Source of the DNA: Paenibacillus piscarius
GTDB lineage: Bacteria > Bacillota > Bacilli > Paenibacillales > Paenibacillaceae
Direction of reading: 5' to 3'
NCBI RefSeq assembly: GCF_022234545.1
Contig: NZ_JAIEUI010000018.1
Coordinates: forward strand, 1 to 64,000
Length of the DNA stretch: 64,000 nucleotides
Under the pieces are notes generated by a model. That model had not been told where the DNA came from and did no database searches. It was given only the letters and a program-made list of their open reading frames with translations. How positions within the stretch are numbered: the stretch's first letter is position 1; each line of letters starts with the position of its first letter. Position numbers and translations under genes: made by a program. Of the stretch, positions 35,302-43,231 are shown one piece after another.

Positions 35302-35625
35302 TTATTGGGAGGCATGTTTCTCCAAGTGTAATTGCCGAGGAAACAAAAACAAGGGAAGACCCAGTGAAGGACCTACCAGTAACGTACCTGCAACCGGCAG
35401 CCATAAATATTTCATTCTCTTTCGGGTACCCTCTACCACAATGAATCCTATAAGCACGATCGCGGTCACTAAAACATCCATCCATGCAAAAGCCCCGATA
35501 CGATTAGTGGTTATGGCTTCAAAGAGGAGAGGCACATCGAGGCCGTTGCGCACGACCCAGGGAATGAATTGCGAATAGGGCAGAACGAGTCCAAGCAAAG
35601 ATAATACTCCGTAAAAGTACTTCAA
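35302..35625 (-). CDS. DUF2834 family membrane protein
   Basis: 107 residues with three hydrophobic segments (1-20, 45-65, 72-90). FIPWVVRNGLDVPLLFEAITTNRIGAFAWMDVLVTA is the DUF2834 pattern. The function is unknown. It is the last gene before a strong terminator and may be the tail of the operon running from 42150. Confidence 0.78.
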   Translation of the reverse strand: MKYFYGVLSLLGLVLPYSQFIPWVVRNGLDVPLLFEAITTNRIGAFAWMDVLVTAIVLIGFIVVEGTRKRMKYLWLPVAGTLLVGPSLGLPLFLFPRQLHLEKHASQ

Positions 35626-35659
35626 TTATGACCCTCCACTATTTTATGATTTGGGAAAG

Positions 35660-36100
35660 TTACGGAAAATCCAGCTCCTCATCGATGACACGGAATATTT
35701 CCCTGCTCCGCACCGGATACCGGGCATCCAGTTTTTCCCACTGCCGCTTCGGTAAAATCAAAAATTCGTGCGTGTCTGAAAAATAGGAGGCCTCAAACAG
35801 CCGGATTTCGTATTTGTCCCGGATCAGCTCCTGAAAGCCGCGAATCGTGATGTAGCGGTCTTTGCCAGTAAAGGTAAGAGCAATTGAATGCAGTTGTCCA
35901 TTGTAGGTAACATCCAGCCCTTTGTCCGTTGAGGTCACCTCAACCGTTTCATCTGGAAGCCGTTTACCGAACAACCGGACGATCTCCTCGTCCTCTTCTC
36001 TCCAATCTACAATGACGCTGTACGCAAAAGTAAATTGCTCAAGCTGTTGCTCATCTCCCTCAAATAGCACTGTCAGTTCGCTGTCGCTTGGCATCTTCAT
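35660..36100 (-). CDS. unknown 146-residue protein, copy B of a duplicated pair
   Basis: About 88% identical to the protein at 25950-26390 and equal in length. Differences cluster in the first 30 and last 30 residues. GGAGG precedes MKMPSDSELT. It lies 28 bp after the FtsX permease gene and 34 bp before DUF2834 on the same strand, so here it is embedded in an operon, unlike copy A. Confidence 0.75.
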   Translation of the reverse strand: MKMPSDSELTVLFEGDEQQLEQFTFAYSVIVDWREEDEEIVRLFGKRLPDETVEVTSTDKGLDVTYNGQLHSIALTFTGKDRYITIRGFQELIRDKYEIRLFEASYFSDTHEFLILPKRQWEKLDARYPVRSREIFRVIDEELDFP

Positions 36101-36128
36101 CCCGGTATCCTCCTTTTATGTTAGGTAA

Positions 36129-38720
36129 TCATATATTCTCTTGCTTTAATGCATCAATAATATCCTCCTTTTTTATTTTCGCTCCGGAATACACAACCGC
36201 AGAGCTGACAATGACAAATACACACACAATGACAGACAGAATGCTCATCCAGGGCAGGGTGAACCCGTAGCTGAATTTGTTCGCAAATGCTTTATAGATC
36301 AGAACCATCACGGCGAAACTGACAGGAAGCCCATATAAGAGCGACTTGACCCCATAATATACACTCTCATAGTTCAGCATTTTTGCAAACCCCTTTGGCG
36401 TCACGCCTACGGATTTCAGCATCGCAAATTCCCGTTTGCGAAGAGCCAGCCCTGTTGAGATCGTATTAAAGATGTTCGCAACGGAAATCACAGAGATTAA
36501 TACGATAAAACCGTAAGAAAAGACGTTCATCAGCAGAATCTTTTGTTCTTCTCTTATTCTGAATTGATATACATTGTAGACATTCAGATGGGTCTCATTC
36601 ATCGCTTCAATTTCTTGCTGCGTTTTCACCGGTTCCGTGCTTTTCAAATGGAGGTACATCGAAGCGTTAGCCAGCTCCCCGCTGTCTGCCAGCCGCTTCA
36701 TGACGTGTTCCGACACGATCATATTTAACCCGCCTAAGCCTACCGGGCTCATCCCCATCGGTGCCTTATCCGTCAATGCAGCAATGATCACTTGATTTGT
36801 CTTCGCTTCTTCCCCGCCCGCTTTAAAAAAACTCGTTAGCTCAATAGGTTGTCCGATATTCGCATATATGGACTTCGTCTGAATATATTTCCCCGTATCT
36901 ATATCTTTGTAATGAATCGTATCCATCACGATTGCGGCGGGATGATCCATATCCGTAAGCTGCTCGTAATCTGCGTGAACCTCGCTGGCATAGGCTTGCA
37001 GGCTCGAATCATTCAGTGCATAGAGCTTAATTTCGTAAGGGTATTTCCCGTCTTGCAGCATACTCCTATCCTGCTTAACCTTCTCCTGCAATTCGTCGGC
37101 GATGCTTGCTGCATCGACCCAAGCGCTCCTGACGAACTCATGACTCACGTTGTATTCCGTGACGCCATCCAGAGATACAAGCGATTGTACCAACCGGTCA
37201 TCTAGTCTTTCGCCATTACTGGACGACAATTCAATATCGTAATTGACGCCTTCCAGCGACAATGCCAGAGATTGTGTCAGGCCAGCCGTGAAAAACGATA
37301 TCGTCAAAAACAAAACGATGCTGATGACAAGCGAAAAAAGAATAACATGATGTCTTCGTTTGTTCCTTTTTAAGTTTTTCAGCCCGATTTCTGCTTCAAT
37401 TCCGAAGAGCTTACGAATGATCTTCGGCGTCTTCACTGCTTTGACCGTAAGCTTTACGTCCGTGGTTTGGCGAATCGCGTCCATGGGAGATACCCTGGAG
37501 GCTTTAACCGCCGGGAGATACGCCGAAACGAAAATCGTCAGCATCGAAACAAGACAAGTCATCAAGAGCATTAAAGGCGTGACGATAAGCCTCAGCTTTT
37601 CACTGGTCCATAATGCCCCTTCAATCATTGTGTACAGGAACGAAAAGGTGATTCCGATTCCGGCAAGACCGCATAAGATGCCAATGGGAATGCTGATCAA
37701 ACCAATGACGATCCCTTCAAAGAATACGGAATTTCGCTTCTGCCTCTTCGTCGCCCCCACGCTCGCGAGCATCCCTAAATAGCGGGAACGTTCCGAGACG
37801 GATATCGCAAAGGCGTTATAGATGAGTCCAACCGAGCCAATGATAATGATCCCCAGAATGATTGCCGATAATGAGAACATCATGCCGGATGAGGCTCCGC
37901 TGCTGGACAAGCCATAATAATGAAGCAAATCATTATTATATTGGATAGTCTTAATTTGGTTCTTCTCAGCCAGCTTCTCCGCATGTGCGAACAAGAACGG
38001 ATTGACCTGCTGCAAGACCACCGACGCATCGACCCGATCGTCCCCCCCGATGATTTGATCATCGACATAGCTAATGATCGTATAAGCCGGGGCCCAAGCC
38101 TTTTCCGACAACGGAGGTTTAATGAAACCTACCACCGTATAATCCCTAATTACGCTATGCTGTAATGTCTCCGTCAATGTGCCGTCTTTCCTGCGCAGCG
38201 GTGCCGTCTGATCCAGGGGATGATCGCCCCCTTGTTCAAACCGGTCGCCGACGCGAAGCGTCAGACGGTCGCCGATTTCGTACTTCACCTTGCCACTTGC
38301 TGCAACAGACTCAGAGATCACAACCTCCTTGTCCGTGTGCGGAAGACGTCCCTTGCTTAATTCAATCTGAAATTGTGTGAACCCATGCTTATCATATTCC
38401 TGGATGAACAAGTACGGCTTATTGGAATTTTGTCCCCCTTCTAATGGGGCATATCCAAGGTCTCTTGTGACGGCAACCGTCTTGGTTGCATCATCGCCCT
38501 GTATCGCTGCAAGCTGTTTCTTGGTTATATCCTGATACTGAATATGCCACTCCCCTGTATCTGAGATCGTTTGTCTGATCATTAAATCCGCAAAGGAAAA
38601 AATAAGCGTAATGACAGCGGTCATCATGGATACCGAAATAATTACGCCAAAAATAGTCACAAGTGTTCGTCTCTTGTTCTGCTTCAGATGCCGGATGGTT
38701 AATGTGTTGACAATATTCAT
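36129..38720 (-). CDS. FtsX-family ABC transporter permease
   Basis: An 863-residue membrane protein. One membrane segment lies near residue 20-45 (RRTLVTIFGVIISVSMMTAV), then a large extracellular domain, an FtsX block of three segments near 280-405, a further segment near 460 and second extracellular domain, and a final FtsX block near 745-855. This duplicated layout fits MacB/YtrF-like exporters or mechanotransmitters acting on lipoproteins, peptides or cell-wall enzymes. Its ATG overlaps the ATPase stop by 4 bp. It is bigger than BceB-type permeases (about 650). Confidence 0.9.
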   Translation of the reverse strand: MNIVNTLTIRHLKQNKRRTLVTIFGVIISVSMMTAVITLIFSFADLMIRQTISDTGEWHIQYQDITKKQLAAIQGDDATKTVAVTRDLGYAPLEGGQNSNKPYLFIQEYDKHGFTQFQIELSKGRLPHTDKEVVISESVAASGKVKYEIGDRLTLRVGDRFEQGGDHPLDQTAPLRRKDGTLTETLQHSVIRDYTVVGFIKPPLSEKAWAPAYTIISYVDDQIIGGDDRVDASVVLQQVNPFLFAHAEKLAEKNQIKTIQYNNDLLHYYGLSSSGASSGMMFSLSAIILGIIIIGSVGLIYNAFAISVSERSRYLGMLASVGATKRQKRNSVFFEGIVIGLISIPIGILCGLAGIGITFSFLYTMIEGALWTSEKLRLIVTPLMLLMTCLVSMLTIFVSAYLPAVKASRVSPMDAIRQTTDVKLTVKAVKTPKIIRKLFGIEAEIGLKNLKRNKRRHHVILFSLVISIVLFLTISFFTAGLTQSLALSLEGVNYDIELSSSNGERLDDRLVQSLVSLDGVTEYNVSHEFVRSAWVDAASIADELQEKVKQDRSMLQDGKYPYEIKLYALNDSSLQAYASEVHADYEQLTDMDHPAAIVMDTIHYKDIDTGKYIQTKSIYANIGQPIELTSFFKAGGEEAKTNQVIIAALTDKAPMGMSPVGLGGLNMIVSEHVMKRLADSGELANASMYLHLKSTEPVKTQQEIEAMNETHLNVYNVYQFRIREEQKILLMNVFSYGFIVLISVISVANIFNTISTGLALRKREFAMLKSVGVTPKGFAKMLNYESVYYGVKSLLYGLPVSFAVMVLIYKAFANKFSYGFTLPWMSILSVIVCVFVIVSSAVVYSGAKIKKEDIIDALKQENI

Positions 38721-39400
38721 CGCCTGATCACCTCGTTTTTGGCAATCCTCCCATCTTCAATCGAAATGATTCGGTCGGCTTGCAGGGCAATCCGTTCGTC
38801 ATGCGTGATTACGATCAGGGTCTGATGATAGGTCTTATTCAGCATTTTTAATAAAACGATGATCTCGCTGCTATTCCTGCTGTCCAGATTCCCGGTGGGT
38901 TCGTCGGCCAGCATGATCGCAGGATTGCCGATGATCGCCCTGCCAATCGAGACACGCTGCTGCTGTCCACCGGATAGCTGATTCGGCAGATGGTTTAACC
39001 GATGCTGCAAATTTAGCGTATTCACAAGATCAGCCAATTGCTTTGGATCTACCTTTTGTTGATCCAGCAAGAGCGGCAGCGTAATATTCTCTTCCACCGT
39101 CAGGACGGGAATCAGATTGAAAAACTGGTAGATCAGCCCGATTTGCCTGCGTCTGAAGATGGCCAGCTGCGTTTCGTCCAAGGTATACATATCCGTATCC
39201 TGAACATACACTTTCCCGCCAGTCGGCCGATCCACACCGCCCAGCATATGAAGGAGCGTCGATTTCCCCGATCCGGAAGGTCCGATAATTGCGACGAATT
39301 CACCTTTTTGGACCGAAAAGGAAACATCATCAAGCGCCTTCACCGCCGATTCGCCTGTGCCGTATACTTTGGACAAATTCTCAATGGTTAAAATCTCCAT
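38717..39400 (-). CDS. ABC transporter ATP-binding protein (MacB/LolD type)
   Basis: 227 residues with Walker A GPSGSGKST, signature LSGGQQQRV and Walker B IMLADEPTGNLD. It partners the overlapping FtsX permease. It lies 24 bp after the VanZ gene in the same direction. Confidence 0.95.
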   Translation of the reverse strand: MEILTIENLSKVYGTGESAVKALDDVSFSVQKGEFVAIIGPSGSGKSTLLHMLGGVDRPTGGKVYVQDTDMYTLDETQLAIFRRRQIGLIYQFFNLIPVLTVEENITLPLLLDQQKVDPKQLADLVNTLNLQHRLNHLPNQLSGGQQQRVSIGRAIIGNPAIMLADEPTGNLDSRNSSEIIVLLKMLNKTYHQTLIVITHDERIALQADRIISIEDGRIAKNEVIRR

Positions 39401-39424
39401 TCCCGTCCCTCCTTCCCCAGATGC

Positions 39425-40363
39425 TCAATCCCAGGAATAGACCATCTCTCTATATCCAACATCCCACAGGGTTTCATTCCCCTCAATGGTTATCTTAAGC
39501 TCATTAGCCCCGGTGAGATAAAGAATCCTATTATCCGGCTCATGGAGCTGATCTCCTGCAGATACAGACAGGAGCTCATTCCCGTCAACGGTAACCTTAA
39601 GGCTGCCCTGAAAATCCTTATGATCAGGAATTCCATAATTCAAGCTAAAATACAGCTCCCCCTTATTGCCTAGCGAATACGTATAGGTTTCCTTCTTTTT
39701 ACCTTCCATGCCATACACATTGTACTCGGGTGTCACGTCTTGACCGCCAATCTTAAAACTGCCATGTTTGGTTCCCGTTATTCGATTTCCGGTACTATCT
39801 TCCCATTCGTTTATCGCTACAAAGGGGCCCAATTCTTTGGTGAACACTTGATCCACTACTCCGAAGACCCCCCACACGCCGAGCATTAATACAGCACTGG
39901 CAATTCCCGTAGCAGTGATATTTCTCCAGTAGTTTTGTGTACGGAAGCCAATCTTGTAGCCCCCGAATCCAATAGCAGCGCCAACTGAGTTTGTTATGAC
40001 GTCATTCATGTCAAAGCTGCCGAGGAATGTTAGGGCCTGGATGGTCTCCAGCACGAGAATGGACAGGATAAACCCTGTCATGAAGCGGACAAAGCTGGTG
40101 CGGTATAACAACGGAAACAGTATGCCAAAAGGTATGAAGGCTGCAAAGTTTCCAATACCTACCAAGTCCATCACGGTCGGATGTAGAAGATCGGACAGAC
40201 CCGGCACCCTAAAAAAATCGTCCGGCACAAAAATAAAGGTGTACTGATTGGAATAATCTACAGTATCCGCTCTGCCGAACGCAAAAAACATAAAATAAAG
40301 AATAATCATTGTGTAGCCTATCGTGATCATAAAAGTAATCTTGCGCTGCTGCTTCATTTGCAT
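39425..40363 (-). CDS. VanZ-family membrane protein with extracellular C-terminal domain
   Basis: 312 residues from the ATG at 40363, which has GGAGG 7 bp upstream. The N-terminal half holds about five membrane segments with the VanZ pattern (NFAAFIPFGILFPLLY, then SFDMNDVITNSVGAAIGFGGYKIG). After residue about 170 follows a predicted outer beta domain (GSFKIGGQDVTPEYNVYG, ending in WDVGYREMVYSWD). VanZ confers low-level teicoplanin resistance in enterococci, so an envelope role fits its place between a kinase and an ABC pair. Confidence 0.85.
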   Translation of the reverse strand: MQMKQQRKITFMITIGYTMIILYFMFFAFGRADTVDYSNQYTFIFVPDDFFRVPGLSDLLHPTVMDLVGIGNFAAFIPFGILFPLLYRTSFVRFMTGFILSILVLETIQALTFLGSFDMNDVITNSVGAAIGFGGYKIGFRTQNYWRNITATGIASAVLMLGVWGVFGVVDQVFTKELGPFVAINEWEDSTGNRITGTKHGSFKIGGQDVTPEYNVYGMEGKKKETYTYSLGNKGELYFSLNYGIPDHKDFQGSLKVTVDGNELLSVSAGDQLHEPDNRILYLTGANELKITIEGNETLWDVGYREMVYSWD

Positions 40364-40464
40364 GGTTGTACCTCCATCGTTCATCTGATGAATATCATTT
40401 TACCTGTCCAAAATGACTTTACAGTGACGGTGGAGGTGACAGTTCAGTCACATACGGAGTGCTG

Positions 40465-41466
40465 TTAAATCACATGCTTATAAAATTTGATCCGAAACTC
40501 TGTACCCCTCCCGCTGTCGCTCGCTACATCAATCACACCGTTCTGGCTTGCAATGATGCTGTGAGCCATCGCCAGCCCTATACCGATGCTTCCTTCATTA
40601 GCATTCTTTCCTTTATAAAAACGTTTGAATACATAAGGCAAATCCTCTTTCGGAATGCCCTCTCCGTTGTCAGCAATAACGAGTTCCGTAAATAGCACGT
40701 TGTCGGAGAATGTGATGGTCATCGCACCGCCCTCAGGGGTATGCTCTACCCCATTCTTCAAAATATTGATAACCGCTTCAGCAGTCCAATGGAAATCGCC
40801 CTCAAAAGAGACGTTGTCATCCCCTGTGATGGAAACGGTCTGTCCCTTAATATCCATAGGAATCATAACCGGCTCCAGTGCCTTTTGGATTAGGGTTTTC
40901 ATGTGTATTCGATCTTTTTTGAACGGGATCGTTCCCGTATCCATTTTCGCCAGCTTTAATAAGGACGAAACAAGCCAGTCGAGCCGTTCAAGCTGAATGC
41001 GGATATGATGGGTGAACTCCGTTCTTTTGAATGGAGGCAGATCAGGGGCGCTTAACAGATCTGCCATGACTGTCATAGAGGTGATCGGTGTTTTGAGTTG
41101 ATGTGAAATATCGGAGATGGCATCGGTCAGTTGAAGCTTATCCTGCTGCAATAACGAACGATGCTCGGAGAGCATGCGTGTCACCTTGTATATATCATTC
41201 TTTAAGATGCTAAGCTCACCTTCCTGATTATCGCGGGGGTCAAGGGAGGCCTGTCCGCTGCTAATCTTCCGCAAATAGACGGACAGCTTCTCCAGCTCGT
41301 AATATCTTCGTTGAGTGAATAATAGAGCTGTGCCGGTAAGCAGCACGGATACCATAATAACCAGGGCTGCGGCGGCAGACGAAATGAAAGCAGCGATGAC
41401 GATCGCCGATAAGCTGATCGAGCCCATGACGAGCAATAATATTAGATTTTCCCGATTGCGCAGCAT
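40465..41466 (-). CDS. sensor histidine kinase (short-sensor type)
   Basis: 333 residues. Two membrane helices (about 9-28 and 32-51) with hardly any loop between them, then a HisKA domain with the phospho-acceptor His in DISHQLKTPI and a HATPase domain (NGVEHTP, DNGEGIP, GIGLAMAH). Kinases with no outer sensor, next to ABC transporters, usually sense through the transporter. Its ATG abuts the regulator TAG. Confidence 0.93.
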   Translation of the reverse strand: MLRNRENLILLLVMGSISLSAIVIAAFISSAAAALVIMVSVLLTGTALLFTQRRYYELEKLSVYLRKISSGQASLDPRDNQEGELSILKNDIYKVTRMLSEHRSLLQQDKLQLTDAISDISHQLKTPITSMTVMADLLSAPDLPPFKRTEFTHHIRIQLERLDWLVSSLLKLAKMDTGTIPFKKDRIHMKTLIQKALEPVMIPMDIKGQTVSITGDDNVSFEGDFHWTAEAVINILKNGVEHTPEGGAMTITFSDNVLFTELVIADNGEGIPKEDLPYVFKRFYKGKNANEGSIGIGLAMAHSIIASQNGVIDVASDSGRGTEFRIKFYKHVI

Positions 41467-42150
41467 CTAATCACCAACCTTATAGCCTAATCCGCGTACC
41501 GTTTTGATCAGAGCCGGCTGCTCCGGATGATCCTCCAGCTTCTCCCTCAGCCTTTTGATATAGACCGTTAACGTGTTGTCATTCACGAAGTCGCCGGCCA
41601 CGTCCCAGATTTGCTCCAAGAGCTGATTCCTGGTGAGAACCTGTCCAACGTGGTTGCCAAAGATCAGCAATAAGCGGTATTCCAAGGCGGTTAGCGAAAT
41701 TTCGTCACCGTTCTTATATACTTTGCCTTCCAGCGTATGGATGCGCACATTGTCAATGTCGATGACCGCTCCGGGTTGGGACAGCTTCTGGTATCTCCGC
41801 AAGACGGATTTGATCCTGGAGAGAAGCTCGCGGACCCGAAAAGGCTTGGTAATGTAATCATCGGCTCCCATATCGAGCCCCATCACGACATTGACCTCGT
41901 CATCAATCACCGTTAAGAAAATGACCGGAATATCCCGCCGTTCCTTCACCATCTTGCATAATTCGTAGCCTGTTCCGTCTGGAAGCTGTAAATCGAACAG
42001 ACACAAGGTGAACTGATCGATGTCTTCGGCGAGCACCTTTCGGGCTGAAGCGGCATTATGGCAGAGAACCGTCCCATATCCCTCTTGCTGCAGTGAATAT
42101 TCCAGTCCCGACGCGATCGTCTTATCATCTTCAACTAATAATATTTTCAT
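41467..42150 (-). CDS. OmpR-family response regulator
   Basis: 227 residues from MKILLVEDDK, with AAGGATG upstream; the longer frame to 42201 is not supported. The receiver domain carries DD near residues 8-9, the phospho-Asp in LCLFDLQLPDG and the Lys in YITKPF; the C-terminal winged helix is complete (LTALEYRLLLIFGNH, TVYIKRLREKLE, RGLGYKVGD). It is the first gene of the regulator-kinase-VanZ-ABC operon, which it probably controls. Confidence 0.94.
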   Translation of the reverse strand: MKILLVEDDKTIASGLEYSLQQEGYGTVLCHNAASARKVLAEDIDQFTLCLFDLQLPDGTGYELCKMVKERRDIPVIFLTVIDDEVNVVMGLDMGADDYITKPFRVRELLSRIKSVLRRYQKLSQPGAVIDIDNVRIHTLEGKVYKNGDEISLTALEYRLLLIFGNHVGQVLTRNQLLEQIWDVAGDFVNDNTLTVYIKRLREKLEDHPEQPALIKTVRGLGYKVGD

Positions 42151-42184
42151 CTGAAGGTCATCCTTATGATTGATTTTAGAATAT

Positions 42185-42370
42185 TTAATGAATGAAAACA
42201 TCCTCTTTGACCTCTTCCATGCTCCTGTACAATCGGTACACTGGTTGAGTAGAGCATTTCAGTTTTAGAGCGATATTTCTGGCTGTCAGTATCTCAAATC
42301 CCTCTTGTCTAGTCAACTCAAACGCTGCATTGGAAACCTGTTCTTTAGTGACCTCTGCTTTTGGAGGCAT
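42185..42370 (-). pseudogene. truncated TetR regulator (DNA-binding domain only)
   Basis: 61 codons: VSNAAFELTRQEGFEILTARNIALKLKCSTQPVYRLYRSMEEVKEDVF is a complete TetR HTH, but the frame stops after VFIH with no ligand domain. It lies 34 bp upstream of the response regulator start. It is probably a remnant; a stand-alone short DNA-binding protein cannot be excluded. Confidence 0.7.
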
Positions 42371-42386
42371 TTTTTTACGTACAACA

Positions 42387-42414
42387 AAGGGCCATCCCTC
42401 GGGGGATAGCCCTT
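42387..42414 (-). terminator. terminator of the methyltransferase gene
   Basis: AAGGGC.ATCCC pairs with GGGAT.GCCCTT with one bulge, 10 bp past the stop at 42424. On the minus strand it is followed by TGTTGTACG, so it is not strongly T-rich. Confidence 0.65.
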
Positions 42415-42423
42415 GACGTTAGC

Positions 42424-43173
42424 TTATTTCTTTATACATTTGATGATAATTGTTGGAGGACTTAAACGTGCCTTCATCCCCGAATACCATTGAGCCGGTG
42501 AACTATCATCTGTCTCAGGAACCCGTGATTCTTCAATTACCCGTTCTATAAAAAAGCCGGCATTTGCAAGTTCATTTAATAATGTGCTGACTTTTCGATG
42601 GTGCATAATCACGGGTACTCTCCGCCAAGTTACCTGATAAGGTCCTTCGGAATGATAGGATTGAGCATAGGTTATTTTTCCATCATCATATATCAGCCTG
42701 CTTTGCATTGGATGTTCCCAACTAAATACAAATATCCCGCCGTTTTTTAATTTTTTGTAAATGTTAGATAGTGTCCGTGCTATATCGACTGTCCAGCCTA
42801 ACGCATAAACCGAGAAGACGATATCAAAATATTCACTGGGCAAGTCATCTATGTTTTCCATAGACATTTGTTTTATATTCCCGGTCGTTCTATTTTCCTG
42901 GAGCAGCTCCTTAGCATAATTAACCTGAGTAGTCGATAAATCGATTCCCCAGACATCCCCTGCACCTCTGCTTGCCATGTATAAGAGCGAGTGTCCACTG
43001 CCACAACCAATCTCAAGTACTGTCTTGCCAGCAACATCACCTAGAAGATTTATTTCATCCTCTGTAGGTGCATATGGCCCATATTCCGGCAAAGCATGTA
43101 TTCCGAAATATTGATCGGCTACTTCATCCCATCCTGCTTTGTTGATCTCAAGCATTCCTTTTCGATCTAGCAT
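42424..43173 (-). CDS. class I SAM-dependent methyltransferase
   Basis: 249 residues from MLDRKGMLEI, with AGGAGGG 5 bp upstream; the longer frame overlaps the U32 gene and lacks a site. SAM-binding motif I is VLEIGCGSGHS, then DLSTTQVNYA and DIVFSVYALGW. The substrate is unknown; the fold resembles small-molecule (UbiE-like) methyltransferases. It lies 58 bp after the U32 gene on the same strand. Confidence 0.88.
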   Translation of the reverse strand: MLDRKGMLEINKAGWDEVADQYFGIHALPEYGPYAPTEDEINLLGDVAGKTVLEIGCGSGHSLLYMASRGAGDVWGIDLSTTQVNYAKELLQENRTTGNIKQMSMENIDDLPSEYFDIVFSVYALGWTVDIARTLSNIYKKLKNGGIFVFSWEHPMQSRLIYDDGKITYAQSYHSEGPYQVTWRRVPVIMHHRKVSTLLNELANAGFFIERVIEESRVPETDDSSPAQWYSGMKARLSPPTIIIKCIKK

Positions 43174-43231
43174 GACTTCCCTCCTATTGGTCTTCTTTAG
43201 TACATCTATTGTTACTACCTCCTTTGGCTGC

